Shown: positions 1 through 10,958 of the stretch, one piece after another
Layout of the letters: each line of letters opens with the position of its first letter
Numbering within the stretch: position 1 is the first letter of the stretch
Assembly (NCBI GenBank): GCA_002786025.1
Contig: NHNW01000004.1
Span: 744,001 to 808,000, forward strand
DNA: 64,000 bases
Source of the DNA: Zasmidium citrigriseum
Taxonomy: Eukaryota > Ascomycota > Dothideomycetes > Mycosphaerellales > Mycosphaerellaceae
Direction of reading: 5' to 3'
Made by a program: the position numbers and the translations under genes
The notes under the pieces: generated by a model
Told to the model about the DNA's origin: nothing
The model's database searches: none
Seen by the model: the letters and a program-made list of their open reading frames with translations, nothing else

Positions 1-642
1 CCAATGAATAGGCGAGGCAGCCAGTCTCCAGGGAACCCTTTGAGTCCAGCTGGCCGACCGCCTCAACGTCCTTCACCACCAAACGGCTTTGGCCCACCAC
101 CTCCGGGCCGTAATGGACGACCAAGCCCACCAGGCGTCAGGCAACCCGTCCCTCGCCATCCGCCAGGACATGGCAATGCCGTTGCTCCTCATCAAATAGA
201 GCAACAAACTGGGGTGAGCAACCTTTACCCACCAAAAAGCGGTCCTCAACATCAAGTACGGAGTCTGACAGGTTCTGCGAGCGCCAGCGCGGGGAGTGGT
301 GATAGCAACCGCTCTGCCCCTATAGATTCCGAACCCTCTGCCCACAGCTCCAGCAGCAGCTTGGGCCCAAGACCACCAATTGGTGTGCGGTAACCATCGA
401 ATATGGTACTCGGCTCGTTCTCCGATTCTCTGAGGCCGACGATGGTGCCTGACCATGTTGGGTCCACTCTGGATACTCTGTTTGCACGGGACACATCCAT
501 AACGACATCTTTCGAGACACGACCTCGTTCAAGACGGCCGACATCCGCCGTGTGCGATTCCGACTTCGAACCATCTCTCGCGGACCGCCCTCCCCGCGAG
601 CATGACCAACGGCGACTCTCATTCATGACGGACGTAATATAG
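1..642 (+). CDS. 3' part of a Pro/Ser-rich protein, 5' end outside window
   Basis: The frame is open from the first base, so the 5' part lies upstream. The visible part is rich in Pro, Gly, Arg and Ser (poly-Ser near base 345) and has no domain I recognise. A TAA at 391-393 interrupts the frame, but the same frame stays open to a TAG at 640-642 and its codon choice still looks coding (Arg/Ser-rich tail ending in LSFMTDVI). A 45-nt intron from 390 (GTAACC) to 434 (TGAG) would remove the TAA and keep the frame, so I give the end as 642. If that intron is not used, the protein ends at 393. Function unknown; low-complexity tails of this kind occur in many fungal regulatory and cytoskeletal proteins. 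Confidence 0.45.
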
Positions 643-1501
643 AAGGCGGACCTTTGATTCTCGCCAGATTCCTCTTCTCTGCATACTGGCCACATCGTAC
701 ATAGACGGCATCTGGGACTGGGTTACGAGTGCGAGGTAACGGGTGCCTCCTACCTAATATCGGCATATCGCGGCGTTCCGGGAGCGTGGATTGGGTTTCT
801 CTCACATGTGCCATCTCCTTTCCCGTCGGCTGCCTTCCAGCATGGCACGCTCGCTGGGCGATGGGCTTTCTTGCATTTTGGCCAGAGAAGCATTGGATTG
901 AGAGCGAAAAAATGGGGCGACGTGTGAGAAAAGCAACACGCACGCCCAGGGAGCATCGAGCAGTGTATTGGTATTGTCTAAAACGAGCAGCGGCGACGAG
1001 GATTGCGCAGTCTCAGGGAGAAGTCTTTACATTGCATGCGAGTTTGGCCGGCGACTACTTCGCCGAGCTTCATGAGCGGTAGTCGGGAATATACACGACT
1101 AGCCTTTGTCTACTATGTCATCCACTTTGTTGTCCTTCACTTCTCGATATCTATTCATTCTAACTTTGCTGACGCTTTCCACGTGATTGACGTTTGGCAT
1201 GGGCCCCGTGCACCCTCTCCGCTGCACCTCACATCAAGCTTCGATGTTACTTGCTTCGCTTTGTCACGCCTGCATCAGCACATGTGCTAATCGTTTGTCC
1301 TGCTTTACGCGGGCGGCGGAACGTCCACGGCATGGCAAGAGTTCGGAGCGTTCGGAGAGGGCAACAGATCCACATCCATTGGCAGGTTACAGTGACGTCG
1401 CCAGCGGAGGCCCCGCTGGGGTAGGTAGGTGAAAGCTCTATTTACCTTTCCACTTCCTTCTGTCCTCTCGGTTTCAAGAAGAAGATCCAAGCCCATACAA
1501 G
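643..1501. other. Intergenic, no gene seen
   Basis: About 860 bases with only short, poorly coding frames. It must hold the promoter of the downstream phosphatase gene; no convincing TATA box or other element was identified. Confidence 0.5.
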
Positions 1502-2336
1502 ATGACAACTCCTCGAGTCTTCATCATCCGCCACGGCGAAACCGAATGGTCGCTCAATGGCCGCCACACCGGCACAACCGACATCCCGCTCACAGCCAAC
1601 GGCGAGAAACGAATTCGAGCCACGGGAAAAGCTCTCGTGGGCGAAGACCGCTTAATTGTACCTCGAAACCTCGCACATATCTACGTCTCGCCGCGGAAAC
1701 GTGCGCAAAGGACGTTGGAACTGCTGGGTTTGGGGTGTAAAGAGCCGATGCCTTGGGGGAAGCACGGGGATGTTGAGGACGCTGTGCCGGAGGATGGAGA
1801 GGAAACGAAGGCGAAGATTGAGATTACGGAAGCTATTAGGGAGTGGGATTATGGGGAGTATGAGGGGGTTACTAGTAAAGAGATTAGGAGGCAGAGGGAG
1901 GAAAGGGGAGAGGGGGAGTGGGATATTTGGAGGGATGGGTGTCCGGGGGGAGAGTGAGTCGATACAGCATTATTGATGGAGAGGGAGGGATGTGGAGGTG
2001 CTAATACGGTCTACCAGATCCCCAGCCCAAATCACCGAACGCCTCGACGCCCTCATCGCAGACATCCGGCAGCGCTTCCACGCCCACGCCATCGGCAAGC
2101 CCAAAGGTTCCGTCCAAGAACCCTTCGACGTCTTAATCGTAGCACATGGACACATCTTGAGGGCTTTTGCGGGAAGGTGGATCAACAAGGACATTGCGAA
2201 TAATCCGAGTTTGATTTTGGAGGCGGGTGGTGTGGGGACGCTGAGTTATGAGCATCATAGTTTGAATGAGCCAGCGATTTTGCTTGGAGGGGCGTTCATG
2301 TCGGATATTGTGGAGAGTGCGGAGGCGCCGAAGTGA
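1502..2336 (+). CDS. SHB17: Sedoheptulose-1,7-bisphosphatase-like histidine phosphatase
   Basis: Two exons, 1502-1953 and 2018-2336, give 256 residues. The 64-nt intron has donor GTGAGT, a CTAATAC branch site at 2001-2007 and acceptor CCAG; joining restores WRDGCPGGES followed by PAQITERL. The histidine-phosphatase signature RHGETEW (residues 10-16, phosphohistidine at H11) opens the protein. REWDYGEYEG, the WDIWRDGCPGGES loop and a second catalytic His in VAHGH match yeast Shb17 rather than glycolytic phosphoglycerate mutase. By family, the enzyme removes the C1 phosphate of sedoheptulose-1,7-bisphosphate and feeds the non-oxidative pentose phosphate (riboneogenesis) route in the cytosol. 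The length is close to the yeast enzyme. A general phosphoglycerate-mutase-like phosphatase is the alternative. Confidence 0.85.
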
Positions 2337-3052
2337 TGGGAGGGGGGGGGAAAGGGTTTGTTAAGGTGGGATTTGGTTTGAGGGTCGAAGGTGCTCCCAG
2401 TCCCTCAGACGAGGCGAGATGGTCTGCTTTGAGTGTATCGTGGACGTGTCAGAGGATAGAAACATGCACGAATGTAGATGGAATCGGGTCACAGCGATCC
2501 ATGAGTGATATCTTTCGATACCCACAATCTATTGAGAAGGCACTCTGTGACACTTCATTGCCATGCCAATAGAACCGGACTCGACACAGAGCCACATTCG
2601 AGATTCCCCGTGACCACGGCTCAGGGGCCTAAGCGTCTTGTACTAGTCTACAGACATCGGCATCTGTCTTTCTTCGTGTGGGTCCACCAGGTCATCAGGC
2701 CGAAGTAGAAGTAATGCAGCGCTCGATATGAGCTGTGCTTGTGGTCGGTCAGGCAACGCTGTCGACCAAAAGGGCGGTTCGATCAGGTGGAGAGTCCTGA
2801 CTCTTGGGCCAATTCACTCCGGTATCCGTAAGAAAGGGCTCGGCACATCCATCGAAAGACCTGCATCCGAGATCCTCTGCGAAAGTGGCTCTGAGAAGAG
2901 TTCAGTGCCACAGTGCATTGAGCTCAGTAGCGAAGATAGGGAATGGAGGTAATCCCACGGCCGAAGGTGAGGTTCTGTGTGTGCCAGGGGCACACACTTC
3001 ATGACGTCGACCAGGGCGCATGCTATGTCGAAGACTTTTTGGGTCTGTATGC
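2337..3052. other. Intergenic, convergent gene ends
   Basis: About 716 bases between the 3' ends of the phosphatase gene and the minus-strand regulator. A G-run directly follows the stop at 2336. Nothing else is supported. Confidence 0.5.
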
Positions 3053-4538
3053 TCAGTCAGCGTCGATTTTTGCGCCGTTAAGTTTCGTTTGGCTCACAGA
3101 AGTGATGTTGTGAGAGCTTGTAGGCTCCAGGTCGTACCTCTCCGCCGCTGCCAATAAATCTTGGGCAATCTGCACGGGATACGAAAAGCAGAATACCGTA
3201 CTGGATGCATTCGAAGAAAGCAGCTCATGCTGCAAAGCCGTCTGCCATAGGATGATCTTCAACCAGTAGAATGAGCAGGCCGCGTCAAAAGATCCTCCTT
3301 GCTCAATGGAAGTGTCCAGTAAGAGGCGACATTCATCGTCTAACTGTCGTTCCATGTTGCTAAGCCGTTGGACGGATGATGTGCTGCTGGTATTGTTCCG
3401 GAAAAGTGAGAAAGCTCCATCAAAAGGCATGTGTACTTGTATGCTCCGCACAAGGCCCGTGATCAGGGGATCTCGACTGTTACTGCAGTTTGGCAGATGT
3501 ATCGTCGGCGGGAGTGTTGGAGCATACTGATTCTGGATCGCGTGCGATCGTTCTGTTACGAAGAGAAGCCAGTACAACGATCGATGCTCTTCGGCGAGGG
3601 CAGGCTCTAGAAATGTGTAATGCTGTTCTTCGTCCAGCGTGGCAGAACAGGCAACCGCCTTTGCTTTGTTTAGATGGGATGAGGCGGCTTCAGACTTGGC
3701 CATTGCGACGCAGCAATGGAAGAGCACCAGAGAGGTGGCAATTGATGTTGTAACGGAGATCGTGGCTTGGGCTGCCAGGTTTCCATGCTGCCTGTTTTCC
3801 AGTTCGTCCTCCAATATCGTGGACGCCATCTGCACCAAATGCCTCGCATACTGCAGTTGGCGTGACCGGGCTTGACCAGCCTGGTGTTCGGGTGATCTCT
3901 TTGCAACGATAAGTGAGTACGCTGCCAGAGCTAGCGACAAACATATGGTATCATCGTTGCCAGATTCAGGATGGAACAGCGGCGTCAAGTCCAGCTGCAT
4001 CGTCTTTCGCGGCGCTGGAAACAAAAGACCTAGCGTTGAGTGGGTACGAACAGCTTGTTCGATCGAAAGCGCCGGTGGGATGTCCAGCTCCAATGGCGAC
4101 AGTGATATGAGAGGAGAAGCTGAAGCTGCCGCCATTGGCCAAGATGTGACTGCTGGTACGGAACTCGATTCGTCGGTTGATGCATTGCCTTGCTTTCGCA
4201 GTTCATCGATGATCCGTCCTCTTTTGCCCTTCGGCCCTCGTTTCAACGCTGGCTTCCCGAAAGTGCATTTCAGTCCTGAGCTGCGGCAGGAGCGACACAT
4301 GTCGTCGTCGATTTTGAAGCACCGCGTTTTACGTCGGTGGCCTGGGAAGATGATCCCTCGTTAGCGATCGTGGAAGACAGTCAATAGACTTGGAGATTGT
4401 GGCCCCACACTGATCGCAAGCCTGCCTCTTGGGACGAGGTGACAATGGCCATTGTAGAGTATCCACGTCGCTCAAAGTATCGACGGTGAAGTTCGACGCG
4501 GTGGAATAGTTGCTGGGTGTTGAGCCGGAGGACGACAT
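3053..4538 (-). CDS. Zn2Cys6 fungal transcription factor
   Basis: Two exons on the minus strand, 4538-4409 and 4341-3053, encode 472 residues. The 67-nt intron (donor GTGGGG, branch GCTAACG, acceptor CCCAG) splits the fourth residue of the ACDQC motif, and splicing rebuilds a complete binuclear cluster: C41-x2-C44-x6-C51-x7-C59-x2-C62-x6-C69. It is followed by a basic linker containing KRGPKGKRGRIIDEL, as in sugar-responsive regulators. The remaining 380 residues are a helical fungal-specific regulatory region with no conserved motif I can name. It is transcribed away from the receptor-transporter fusion gene at 6498, with 2 kb between them, so control of that gene is possible but is inference only. 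The target pathway cannot be read from sequence. Confidence 0.88.
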
Positions 4539-5224
4539 ATCGGGAATGAGAGAGTAAGGTAATGGTCAATGTCAATGGGCGCAGTTCGTGGTCGACCGAT
4601 GTCCGGAGTCTTGTCCTAAGTCTCATTCGCGGCTCCTGGAAGGTCTGAAGTGATTGAAGTAGTCTAGCCATTGTCGTGCCTGCCTCCTGGATCAGACCTC
4701 TGTCGTCTGGCATTCATCCCAACACTGTGTCACTCAAGCACATGCTTCGACTTTCGACTGTCCGTGCGCTAGCGTGGTATCAGATGATTGGTCTCAAGAG
4801 GGTTGGGCGTGTCCGCATCGCAACACTGAGAGCGGCTGCAAAGCATGAGTAGCCTTCTGTGGTCAGCAAAGAGACAGACTTCTTCCATGCATCTTCTAGC
4901 GTAGATCCTTCTCTCACCGCCGCGCTAGAAGCAGGTTTGCTTGCTTCTTCGCGCCTTCTAGCGTGGTCGGCGTGGAACGCATGGTACAAGTGCGTAATGC
5001 AGCATGGCCTTGATAAGACGAAAGATATCGATGCGACAGCCAGAAGTTGGTACGAGGCGGTACCTTGGAGGTGGATGACAATGGCTGGAGAGTCTGCGCA
5101 GCCTTGAATCCACTCAATCATCCGCTCGTTGACGAAACGTGCAGACGTGATCCTAGCAAGCATGCCTTCAGCGAACCTTTGGGGATGAAGATCATTCAGG
5201 TACACGCGGCTTTCTCATGCCGCC

Positions 5225-5781
5225 ATGCGTGAACAGAGGGCGATCGTCCATGCCACAGATGTTCGGTTCCTTGTCTCCTTGGGCGATCGCTTGCGTGATT
5301 TTCAGACTCAAACCCCGGACGCCACACGAATGATGGCTGACGAAACGTTCGTATCCCGCATGGCCCTGGTCTGTCTCCGCACCTATCAACTAATTGTCTT
5401 GAGATTGAGAGACACCGTGGAAGGACCGGACGGCTTGTGGCTGCGTGAAGCCCATGTGCTCATCTTGTGTCCGTTTCCACAATCTCCGCAGCTTGGGCAT
5501 TGTTGCGGGTACTTCTCCAGGGCCTGCATTATCTCCACGTGAAACAACTCTCGCCGTGGTCTTCTGATGAGGCGTCATATTTGTGCAGGGCCATGGGGTT
5601 TAGCCATGATCTAAAGCTTCCACTTCAGCTGCTCTGGACAGTGATGCTGATCAACCGTAGCTGGTGGGCCGTTTCCTTTCGATTAATGATCCTCGAACGC
5701 ACAACGAAAGTCTACTTTCGAACTGATGCTGAACTTCATAGACTTCATAGGTATTTTGGCATGCTGCTCACCTGTGCTTGA
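5225..5781 (+). pseudogene. Possible remnant of a protein gene, unidentified
   Basis: Two overlapping plus-strand frames (5225-5542 and 5467-5781) carry protein-like, Leu/Trp-rich sequence, for example LVCLRTYQLIVLRL in the first and SFRLMILERTTKVYF in the second. An intron ending at CCGCAG (about 5490) could join them, but no good donor lies at a normal distance and no start codon is obvious. I do not recognise a family. It could also be chance. Confidence 0.2.
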
Positions 5782-5897
5782 GCCTGAAATCAAGCCAAAG
5801 TCATGAATGATTGAAGCAGGCAAATGTCGCATGCCTGCCGCAAGGGGTCAATGTTGGGAAGGTTAAAGCCTCCCCTGGATCCTTTCAATGATGAAGA

Positions 5898-6376
5898 TCA
5901 TGACTGCAAGGGAACAATCTCGCCGTCTATGAGAATACAATCGTGCGCCAGGCCTCTGAAGCCATCGTCGTCCTTCCAAGGTGTGCCTGGATTGCTGAGG
6001 TGTCGTTGATCCTGTAACGGATAATTGTTCGGCGAAATCGATGCAATTCGGCACAAGCGGCAAGTCTCGTGAGGCGCCATGCAGGTCCCGAAATGCAGCT
6101 AACGAGGCCTATGCGAGGGCTCATGCGATCATTTCAGAGCCGGGTGAGGACCTGAAGATACTTGCACCAGCGGGCTGCAGAAGGCGGGACGTAATCTGGA
6201 GTGTTTGTCGCCCTCATCCTGAAACCTTGTAGGCGAGTGCAGCCACGAATACGGCCCGTAGCGCGAATGTCTCTGCAGGTGCAAGTTCCCTTGACTATAC
6301 CCATTTCGTGGAACGCTGGGTCGTCTTGCATTTGCCAGAGTGTGATCGTGCGGAGCTCGTGCCATGGAGTCTTCAT
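5898..6376 (-). pseudogene. Possible minus-strand gene remnant, frame-disrupted
   Basis: Reading leftward from 6376, one frame gives MKTPWHELRTITLWQMQDD and a Cys-rich stretch CTCRDIRATGRIRGC until a stop near 6134. A second frame (6080-5898) then gives CRLCRIASISPNNYP and ends with AHDCILIDGEIVPLQS at a TGA. The two parts look like one protein broken by a frame change, with paired Cys residues in both halves. No family was recognised, and chance cannot be excluded. Confidence 0.2.
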
Positions 6377-6497
6377 GCAGTAGCATGGAGAACCTGGGGG
6401 GCGAACTGTAAATGCAAGCTCTGTCCAAGGCCGTGGGGCTGTCTCTCCATTGTTTGATATTGATTACTCCGGATCGTATGCCTTGCAGCCGCACGCA

Positions 6498-8906
6498 ATG
6501 GCCGACGTCGTCGTTAGCAGAGGCCAGACAGTCCTCGTTGTCACCTGCACCACCCTTGCGCTGTCCTTCGGCGTAGTATTCCTCGCCTTCACCGCACGAG
6601 CATTCATTGTCCGAAAGCTGGCTGCTCATGACTGGACGATGGTAGCAGCATGGATTCTGGCCCTAGGATTATCAATCAGCGTCTGTTACGGCACTCGTCA
6701 TGGCCTTGGACGTCATGACTCCGACATCGATATCGTTTGGATCCCCAGAATCAATCGGGCAGTCTATGCCTTCAGCATCCTGTATCAGCTCGCTCTTGTG
6801 AGCCAGAAGACAGGGATCTTACTCCTGTATGAGAATGTTCTGGGCAGCAATCCGGTCACGAAGTACTGCATCTGGGTGGCCATGGGCGTTGTCAACACTG
6901 GCGGTCTCGCGCTTGCGTTGTTATCCAGCTTTCGATGCTCGCCAATCGCCAGTGCATGGGAGTCTCTGACTGATTCCCACCAACCTGGAACATGCATCGA
7001 TCTCCTGACGATTTATCTCTGCTCGGCGCCATTGAACATATTGACGGACATCACCATCTTGCTCATTCCGATGCCGACCTTGTGTGAGCTTTCGTTGCCC
7101 AAACGACAAAGGGTCGCACTCGTCGTAACATTTGGCTTTGGCATTTTTGTGACGGTTGTCGATGTCGTTCGAATCGCATATCTCGAACAAGCTTCGCTGG
7201 GGATCAAGTATGGCGATGCTCAACATGCTGAAGACTTCTCTTGGAACACTTCATATGGCCTGATGTGGTCGGTAGTCGAGGTGAACGTGGGCATCATGTG
7301 TGGCTGCGTCCCTGCACTCAAACCCTGGGCATCGAAGCTCCGCTCGCTCTGGTACTCTGGATCGCTCGAGCGCATCGACTCAGAAGCACCTGAAATGGAA
7401 CTTCCGAGCCTACCAAGTCTGTCTGTGACATTGCGCACTGAATTGCGGTGTTACGCGCCAGCAGCAAGGACCGCGAACCCCGACATTTGGACTGTCGCAC
7501 CGGCCGTACATCAAACTCGCCCACTATCGGATGAAAAGTTATCAAATGACACGGTACGCGCGGTGGGATTCAGGCGATCCAAGAAGCTGATCCGCCCCTC
7601 TTACCGACTGTTCGCTGCAATGACGGTGCTCTTCTTCGTGTGGGGCTTCGAGTACGGAATGCTGTTCGTCCTCAACCAGGAGTTCCAGGCTGCGGCCAGG
7701 ATGACGCCAGGACAAGCTACCGCGCTACACAGCGCATATTATGCCGGATATGTTGCTGGTCCCGTCCTGCTCGGATACTGGGCGTTGATCAAGACCAATC
7801 TCAAATGGACCTGCCTCATTGGTCTGTCCATCTATGCGAGCGCATCTCTTTTGTTCTGGCCGGCAGCAGTATTGCAATCGTATCCTGCTTACTTCGTATC
7901 AAACTTTGTAGCCGGCTTCGGGCTGTCCAATCTGGAGGTTGCAGCGGATACTTGGATGTTTCTGTTCGGAAATGCCCGGTACGCGGAAACGCGGTTATGC
8001 CTGAGCCAAGGGGTGCAAGCGGTCGGAACGGTTATCGCTACTGTCATGATGAGCTTCATCTTGCGCTCTCACGACCCCAGCTCGTCCTCGATCGTGAAGC
8101 TGCAGTGGATATACCTTGGGGTTGCATTGTGCGCGATAATTCTGGCCACGATTTATTATTTCGTTCCGATACAGTCGGGCAGCCAGTGCGACCACACTCA
8201 GAATCAAAGTGTGGTATGCCAAGGAGGCCAGAAACCAGCGTTGAGGCGACGAAGACTTTCCAGCATCCTGCTGACGCTCGGTGCCATGTGCCAGCTCTGT
8301 TACGTCGGCGGCCAAGAGGTGAATGCCACCACAGTCTCCACTCTGCTCACCGAATGGACAGAGCCGTTTTGGAAGCCGTCCGCGGCCACTGCGGTGGCAC
8401 ATGCAGCATTCGCGACATCTCGATTCTTGGCAGCGGCGTTGACGACATGGACCAGGCCCGATCGATGGCTCATTGTCTTCTTTGTTGGCACGGTCATCTT
8501 CCAGGTCTTGGGCCTAGCAGTCCATACGTCCGGTGCTGTTTCAGTCACATTCCTTCTCCTCGAATTCTTCATGGAAGGACCGCTGTTTCCGCTGATCTTT
8601 TCCGAGGCAATGCGAGACCGCGGTCCCAGCACCTATCCAGCGGCAGTTATCATGACCTCAGCAATTGGAATTGGGAGCGCAGTGATCCCTCCAATAGCAT
8701 ACGCCGTTGAAAGTGGAGGTGGTACAGCACGGCAAAGTCTGGCTGTCGCGGTGGGCACGTACGGAGGTGGACTTGTCTGCGCTGTCTTACTGCAAGTGCT
8801 CGGAGATCGGCATACTAGTTGCACTTCCAGTCTCACAGAGGTCAGACAGTCCACATCGCAGGCGGAAGAACCAGTTGCCGAGCATCTCGAGAGTATCCAT
8901 AGTTGA
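6498..8906 (+). CDS. Fusion of a PTH11-type rhodopsin-like receptor and a FucP-type MFS transporter
   Basis: One uninterrupted frame of 802 residues. The open frame reaches back to 6450, but the first ATG is at 6498. Residues about 10-295 form seven hydrophobic segments with features of the fungal rhodopsin-like (PTH11/CFEM-less) family: YGTRHGLGRH after TM2, SQKTGILLLYE in TM3, and CGCVPALKPW closing TM7. A polar linker of about 90 residues follows. From about residue 385 there is an MFS carrier resembling L-fucose permease: FFVWGFEYGMLFVLNQEFQ, then ALHSAYYAGYVAGP and GFGLSNLEVAADTW, with about 11-12 membrane segments to residue 780. Each half is familiar; their joining in one protein is unusual. 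It presumably sits in the plasma membrane and may sense and import a sugar, which is inference. The neighbouring minus-strand Zn2Cys6 regulator could control it. Confidence 0.85.
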   Translation: MADVVVSRGQTVLVVTCTTLALSFGVVFLAFTARAFIVRKLAAHDWTMVAAWILALGLSISVCYGTRHGLGRHDSDIDIVWIPRINRAVYAFSILYQLALVSQKTGILLLYENVLGSNPVTKYCIWVAMGVVNTGGLALALLSSFRCSPIASAWESLTDSHQPGTCIDLLTIYLCSAPLNILTDITILLIPMPTLCELSLPKRQRVALVVTFGFGIFVTVVDVVRIAYLEQASLGIKYGDAQHAEDFSWNTSYGLMWSVVEVNVGIMCGCVPALKPWASKLRSLWYSGSLERIDSEAPEMELPSLPSLSVTLRTELRCYAPAARTANPDIWTVAPAVHQTRPLSDEKLSNDTVRAVGFRRSKKLIRPSYRLFAAMTVLFFVWGFEYGMLFVLNQEFQAAARMTPGQATALHSAYYAGYVAGPVLLGYWALIKTNLKWTCLIGLSIYASASLLFWPAAVLQSYPAYFVSNFVAGFGLSNLEVAADTWMFLFGNARYAETRLCLSQGVQAVGTVIATVMMSFILRSHDPSSSSIVKLQWIYLGVALCAIILATIYYFVPIQSGSQCDHTQNQSVVCQGGQKPALRRRRLSSILLTLGAMCQLCYVGGQEVNATTVSTLLTEWTEPFWKPSAATAVAHAAFATSRFLAAALTTWTRPDRWLIVFFVGTVIFQVLGLAVHTSGAVSVTFLLLEFFMEGPLFPLIFSEAMRDRGPSTYPAAVIMTSAIGIGSAVIPPIAYAVESGGGTARQSLAVAVGTYGGGLVCAVLLQVLGDRHTSCTSSLTEVRQSTSQAEEPVAEHLESIHS

Positions 8907-9291
8907 ATGTATTGGCTTTAGTCCTGTCCTTCCTGTCCTGGAAAAAGCTGGCATTTCCTGCATCGCCTGGAGGTATGCACGTCGGCAAAAGCTGGTTTCT
9001 TATTCCTGTAAAGATCCAGGGTAATATCGTACTTCAGGCACATATCTGGGGTGATGATCAAGAATCAGGTCGGTCGAAGAATGTTGACGTGAAGTGTATG
9101 GATGTGGGTCTTGCGGTTCCGCCCCAACCAATTGAAATCAGCAAAACCAAACTCTAAATTCAAGCCGTCGATGGCCCGAGCTTGATGCCTCATCTGCAGC
9201 TTGAGGAGCACTTTCCTTCAACATATCTCAGCTTCTCTTCGTCTCGACCAGACTATCAGAACTTGATTCACGCACCCGACGGCTTGCTAAT
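8907..9291. other. Intergenic, no gene seen
   Basis: About 385 bases between two genes on the plus strand; only short non-coding-looking frames. It holds the fusion gene's 3' end and the parvulin promoter. Confidence 0.5.
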
Positions 9292-9697
9292 ATGGCACCG
9301 AAAGGAAAGAATGCCGACAAGGGCAAGGGCAAAGACGCAGGCGACAGCAAAGCGACGAAAGGTGCTCAGAGCATCAATGTCCGCCACATCCTGTGCGAGA
9401 AACACAGCAAAAAGGAAGAGGCCCTCGCGAAGCTGAATGCTGGAACCAAATTTGATGAGGTCGCGCGAGAGTTCTCAGAAGACAAAGCTCGTCAGGGTAA
9501 GAGATCCACCTCGTGAGATGGACTCTAAGCTAATCGGGCCAGGTGGTGCATTGGGTTGGAAGACCAAAGGTGCACTCATGCCCGAATTCGAGAAAGTGGC
9601 CTTTGAGTTAGCGACATCGACAACGAACAGTCCCAAGTGGGGAGAGGCGAAGACGAGCGAAGGCTATCACATCATCATGGTCGAGGGACGAAAGTAG
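9292..9697 (+). CDS. Parvulin-type peptidyl-prolyl isomerase (Pin4/Par14-like)
   Basis: Exons 9292-9496 and 9543-9697 encode 119 residues. The 46-nt intron (GTAAGA, branch CTAATC, CCAG) is removed to give DKARQGGALGW, the conserved parvulin turn. A Lys/Gly-rich basic head (residues 1-25) precedes a rotamase (PPIC) domain: VRHILCEKHSKKEEAL, then FDEVAREFSEDKARQGGALGW, and the end GYHIIMVEGRK. There is no WW domain, so this is the Par14/Pin4 class rather than Pin1/Ess1. By family it isomerises X-Pro bonds without phospho-specificity and acts in nucleus and mitochondria, with links to ribosome biogenesis and DNA binding through the basic head. The length matches the family. Confidence 0.9.
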
Positions 9698-10958
9698 CCT
9701 CATGTCGACACAGCACCGGAAACGAGCTATTGAGACCTCATTCTCATCTCTGCGTCCCGAACTTGGACCTTGCCATCGTGACAGACGTTGGTCGCTGTTC
9801 AGATGGGCCAATCTGGAGAAAGTATTACTGTTCCTAGAGAATTTCGAGTCTATCGCCGCACACCATCAACAGGATCGCAACACGACCGAAACGACAAATC
9901 AGCATAGGAGACTGAGGGCAAGAGCGAGCAGATGCCGCCAACTCCGTACCCCGTGGCATTGACAAAACAATGGACATGACTCCATACATTATACATTCGG
10001 CCACGTCTGAGCTCTTGCTACCGGCTCGGCTTCATCAAAGCGGACCGCGTGGCCGTGACAGCCGGTCAATTGATCGAGGCTGACGCCGACACTTCTGCCC
10101 TGTCTTTGAGCCAGATTTGCAATTAAAAGCGAGCCTTAAGTTCGAGGTCTGCAACGATCCCAAACCGCCCATGAGTCGCTGTTCTCTTTTCATCTTTTAG
10201 CACACGGATCGCGGACGCTTGACGATCTCAGGACACACCGACTATGCCAAGTAGGACATGGGTCTTACAGGCACCGCCGGTGTATCTCCATGCGCCGAGG
10301 GCTCGATTTTCGTTTCCTTGCTGCTCATACTTAGTTTCACGAGACAACAAAATGCCCAATCAATCAACAATCATGCTGTTAGGGCATGGTTACCATTTCC
10401 CCAACTAGATACGTAGCTTTTGGAACGATGCTTCCAATCTGACGGCCCCGGGAACGAGCAGAGTGGCATTTTCGGTTTCGGGGAGCACTCCCTGCGAGTC
10501 ATATGCTCCCGAAAGGAGCCGTCTTCACGGTTCTCACGCATCTGCCGAATTTGTCGACGAGCAACCCCAGCCTTGTCGGGGCAGCGGCAAATGAGGAGAA
10601 CCATGTTCCCTGTTCAGAAAGTCGGCCCCGGGAGCAAGAAGCATTGAAAGCTGGAGAGAGCTCACGGTGGGTACCTCTGTACCTATCGCTTCGCGCGCAC
10701 ATGCGGTGATGAATGAAAGGCCTCCTGCGGCCGTCGACGCGCGGAAGAAATATAGAAGAAGATGTCGGTGCAGAAGTGCGATCGGCCACCGTTGCGCAGC
10801 GGAGGGCCAGCCATCACAAGCGCCAAATTGGCGCGCGGCAAAGAGCCGATGGTGTTGAAACTCTCATCATTTTGTCCAGGCGAGCTTTCAACCCTCCGCC
10901 GCCGGGATGCTTTGGTCTCAAGACCATCGGCTGTCCTGTGCGACGTCGCAAGACAAAG
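9698..10958. other. Intergenic, no gene seen
   Basis: About 1.26 kb upstream of the Cnl1-like gene. Short frames in both directions lack coding character and no RNA gene or repeat was seen. Confidence 0.45.

Larger units (their letters stand above)
4539..6497. other. Long divergent intergenic region with ORF debris
   Basis: About 1.96 kb between two divergent genes. Several frames look partly protein-like without forming an intact gene: minus-strand 5205-4780, plus-strand 5225-5781, and minus-strand 6376-5898 read in two frames. Stops and frame changes separate the pieces and I recognise no domain. Either this is an unusually long promoter region or it holds remains of one or two decayed genes. 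Confidence 0.35.

Noticed and set aside
7640..8710. Plus-strand open frame of 356 codons inside the receptor-transporter gene
   Set aside because: It overlaps the MFS half in another frame; the in-frame product has the membrane pattern and family motifs, this one does not.
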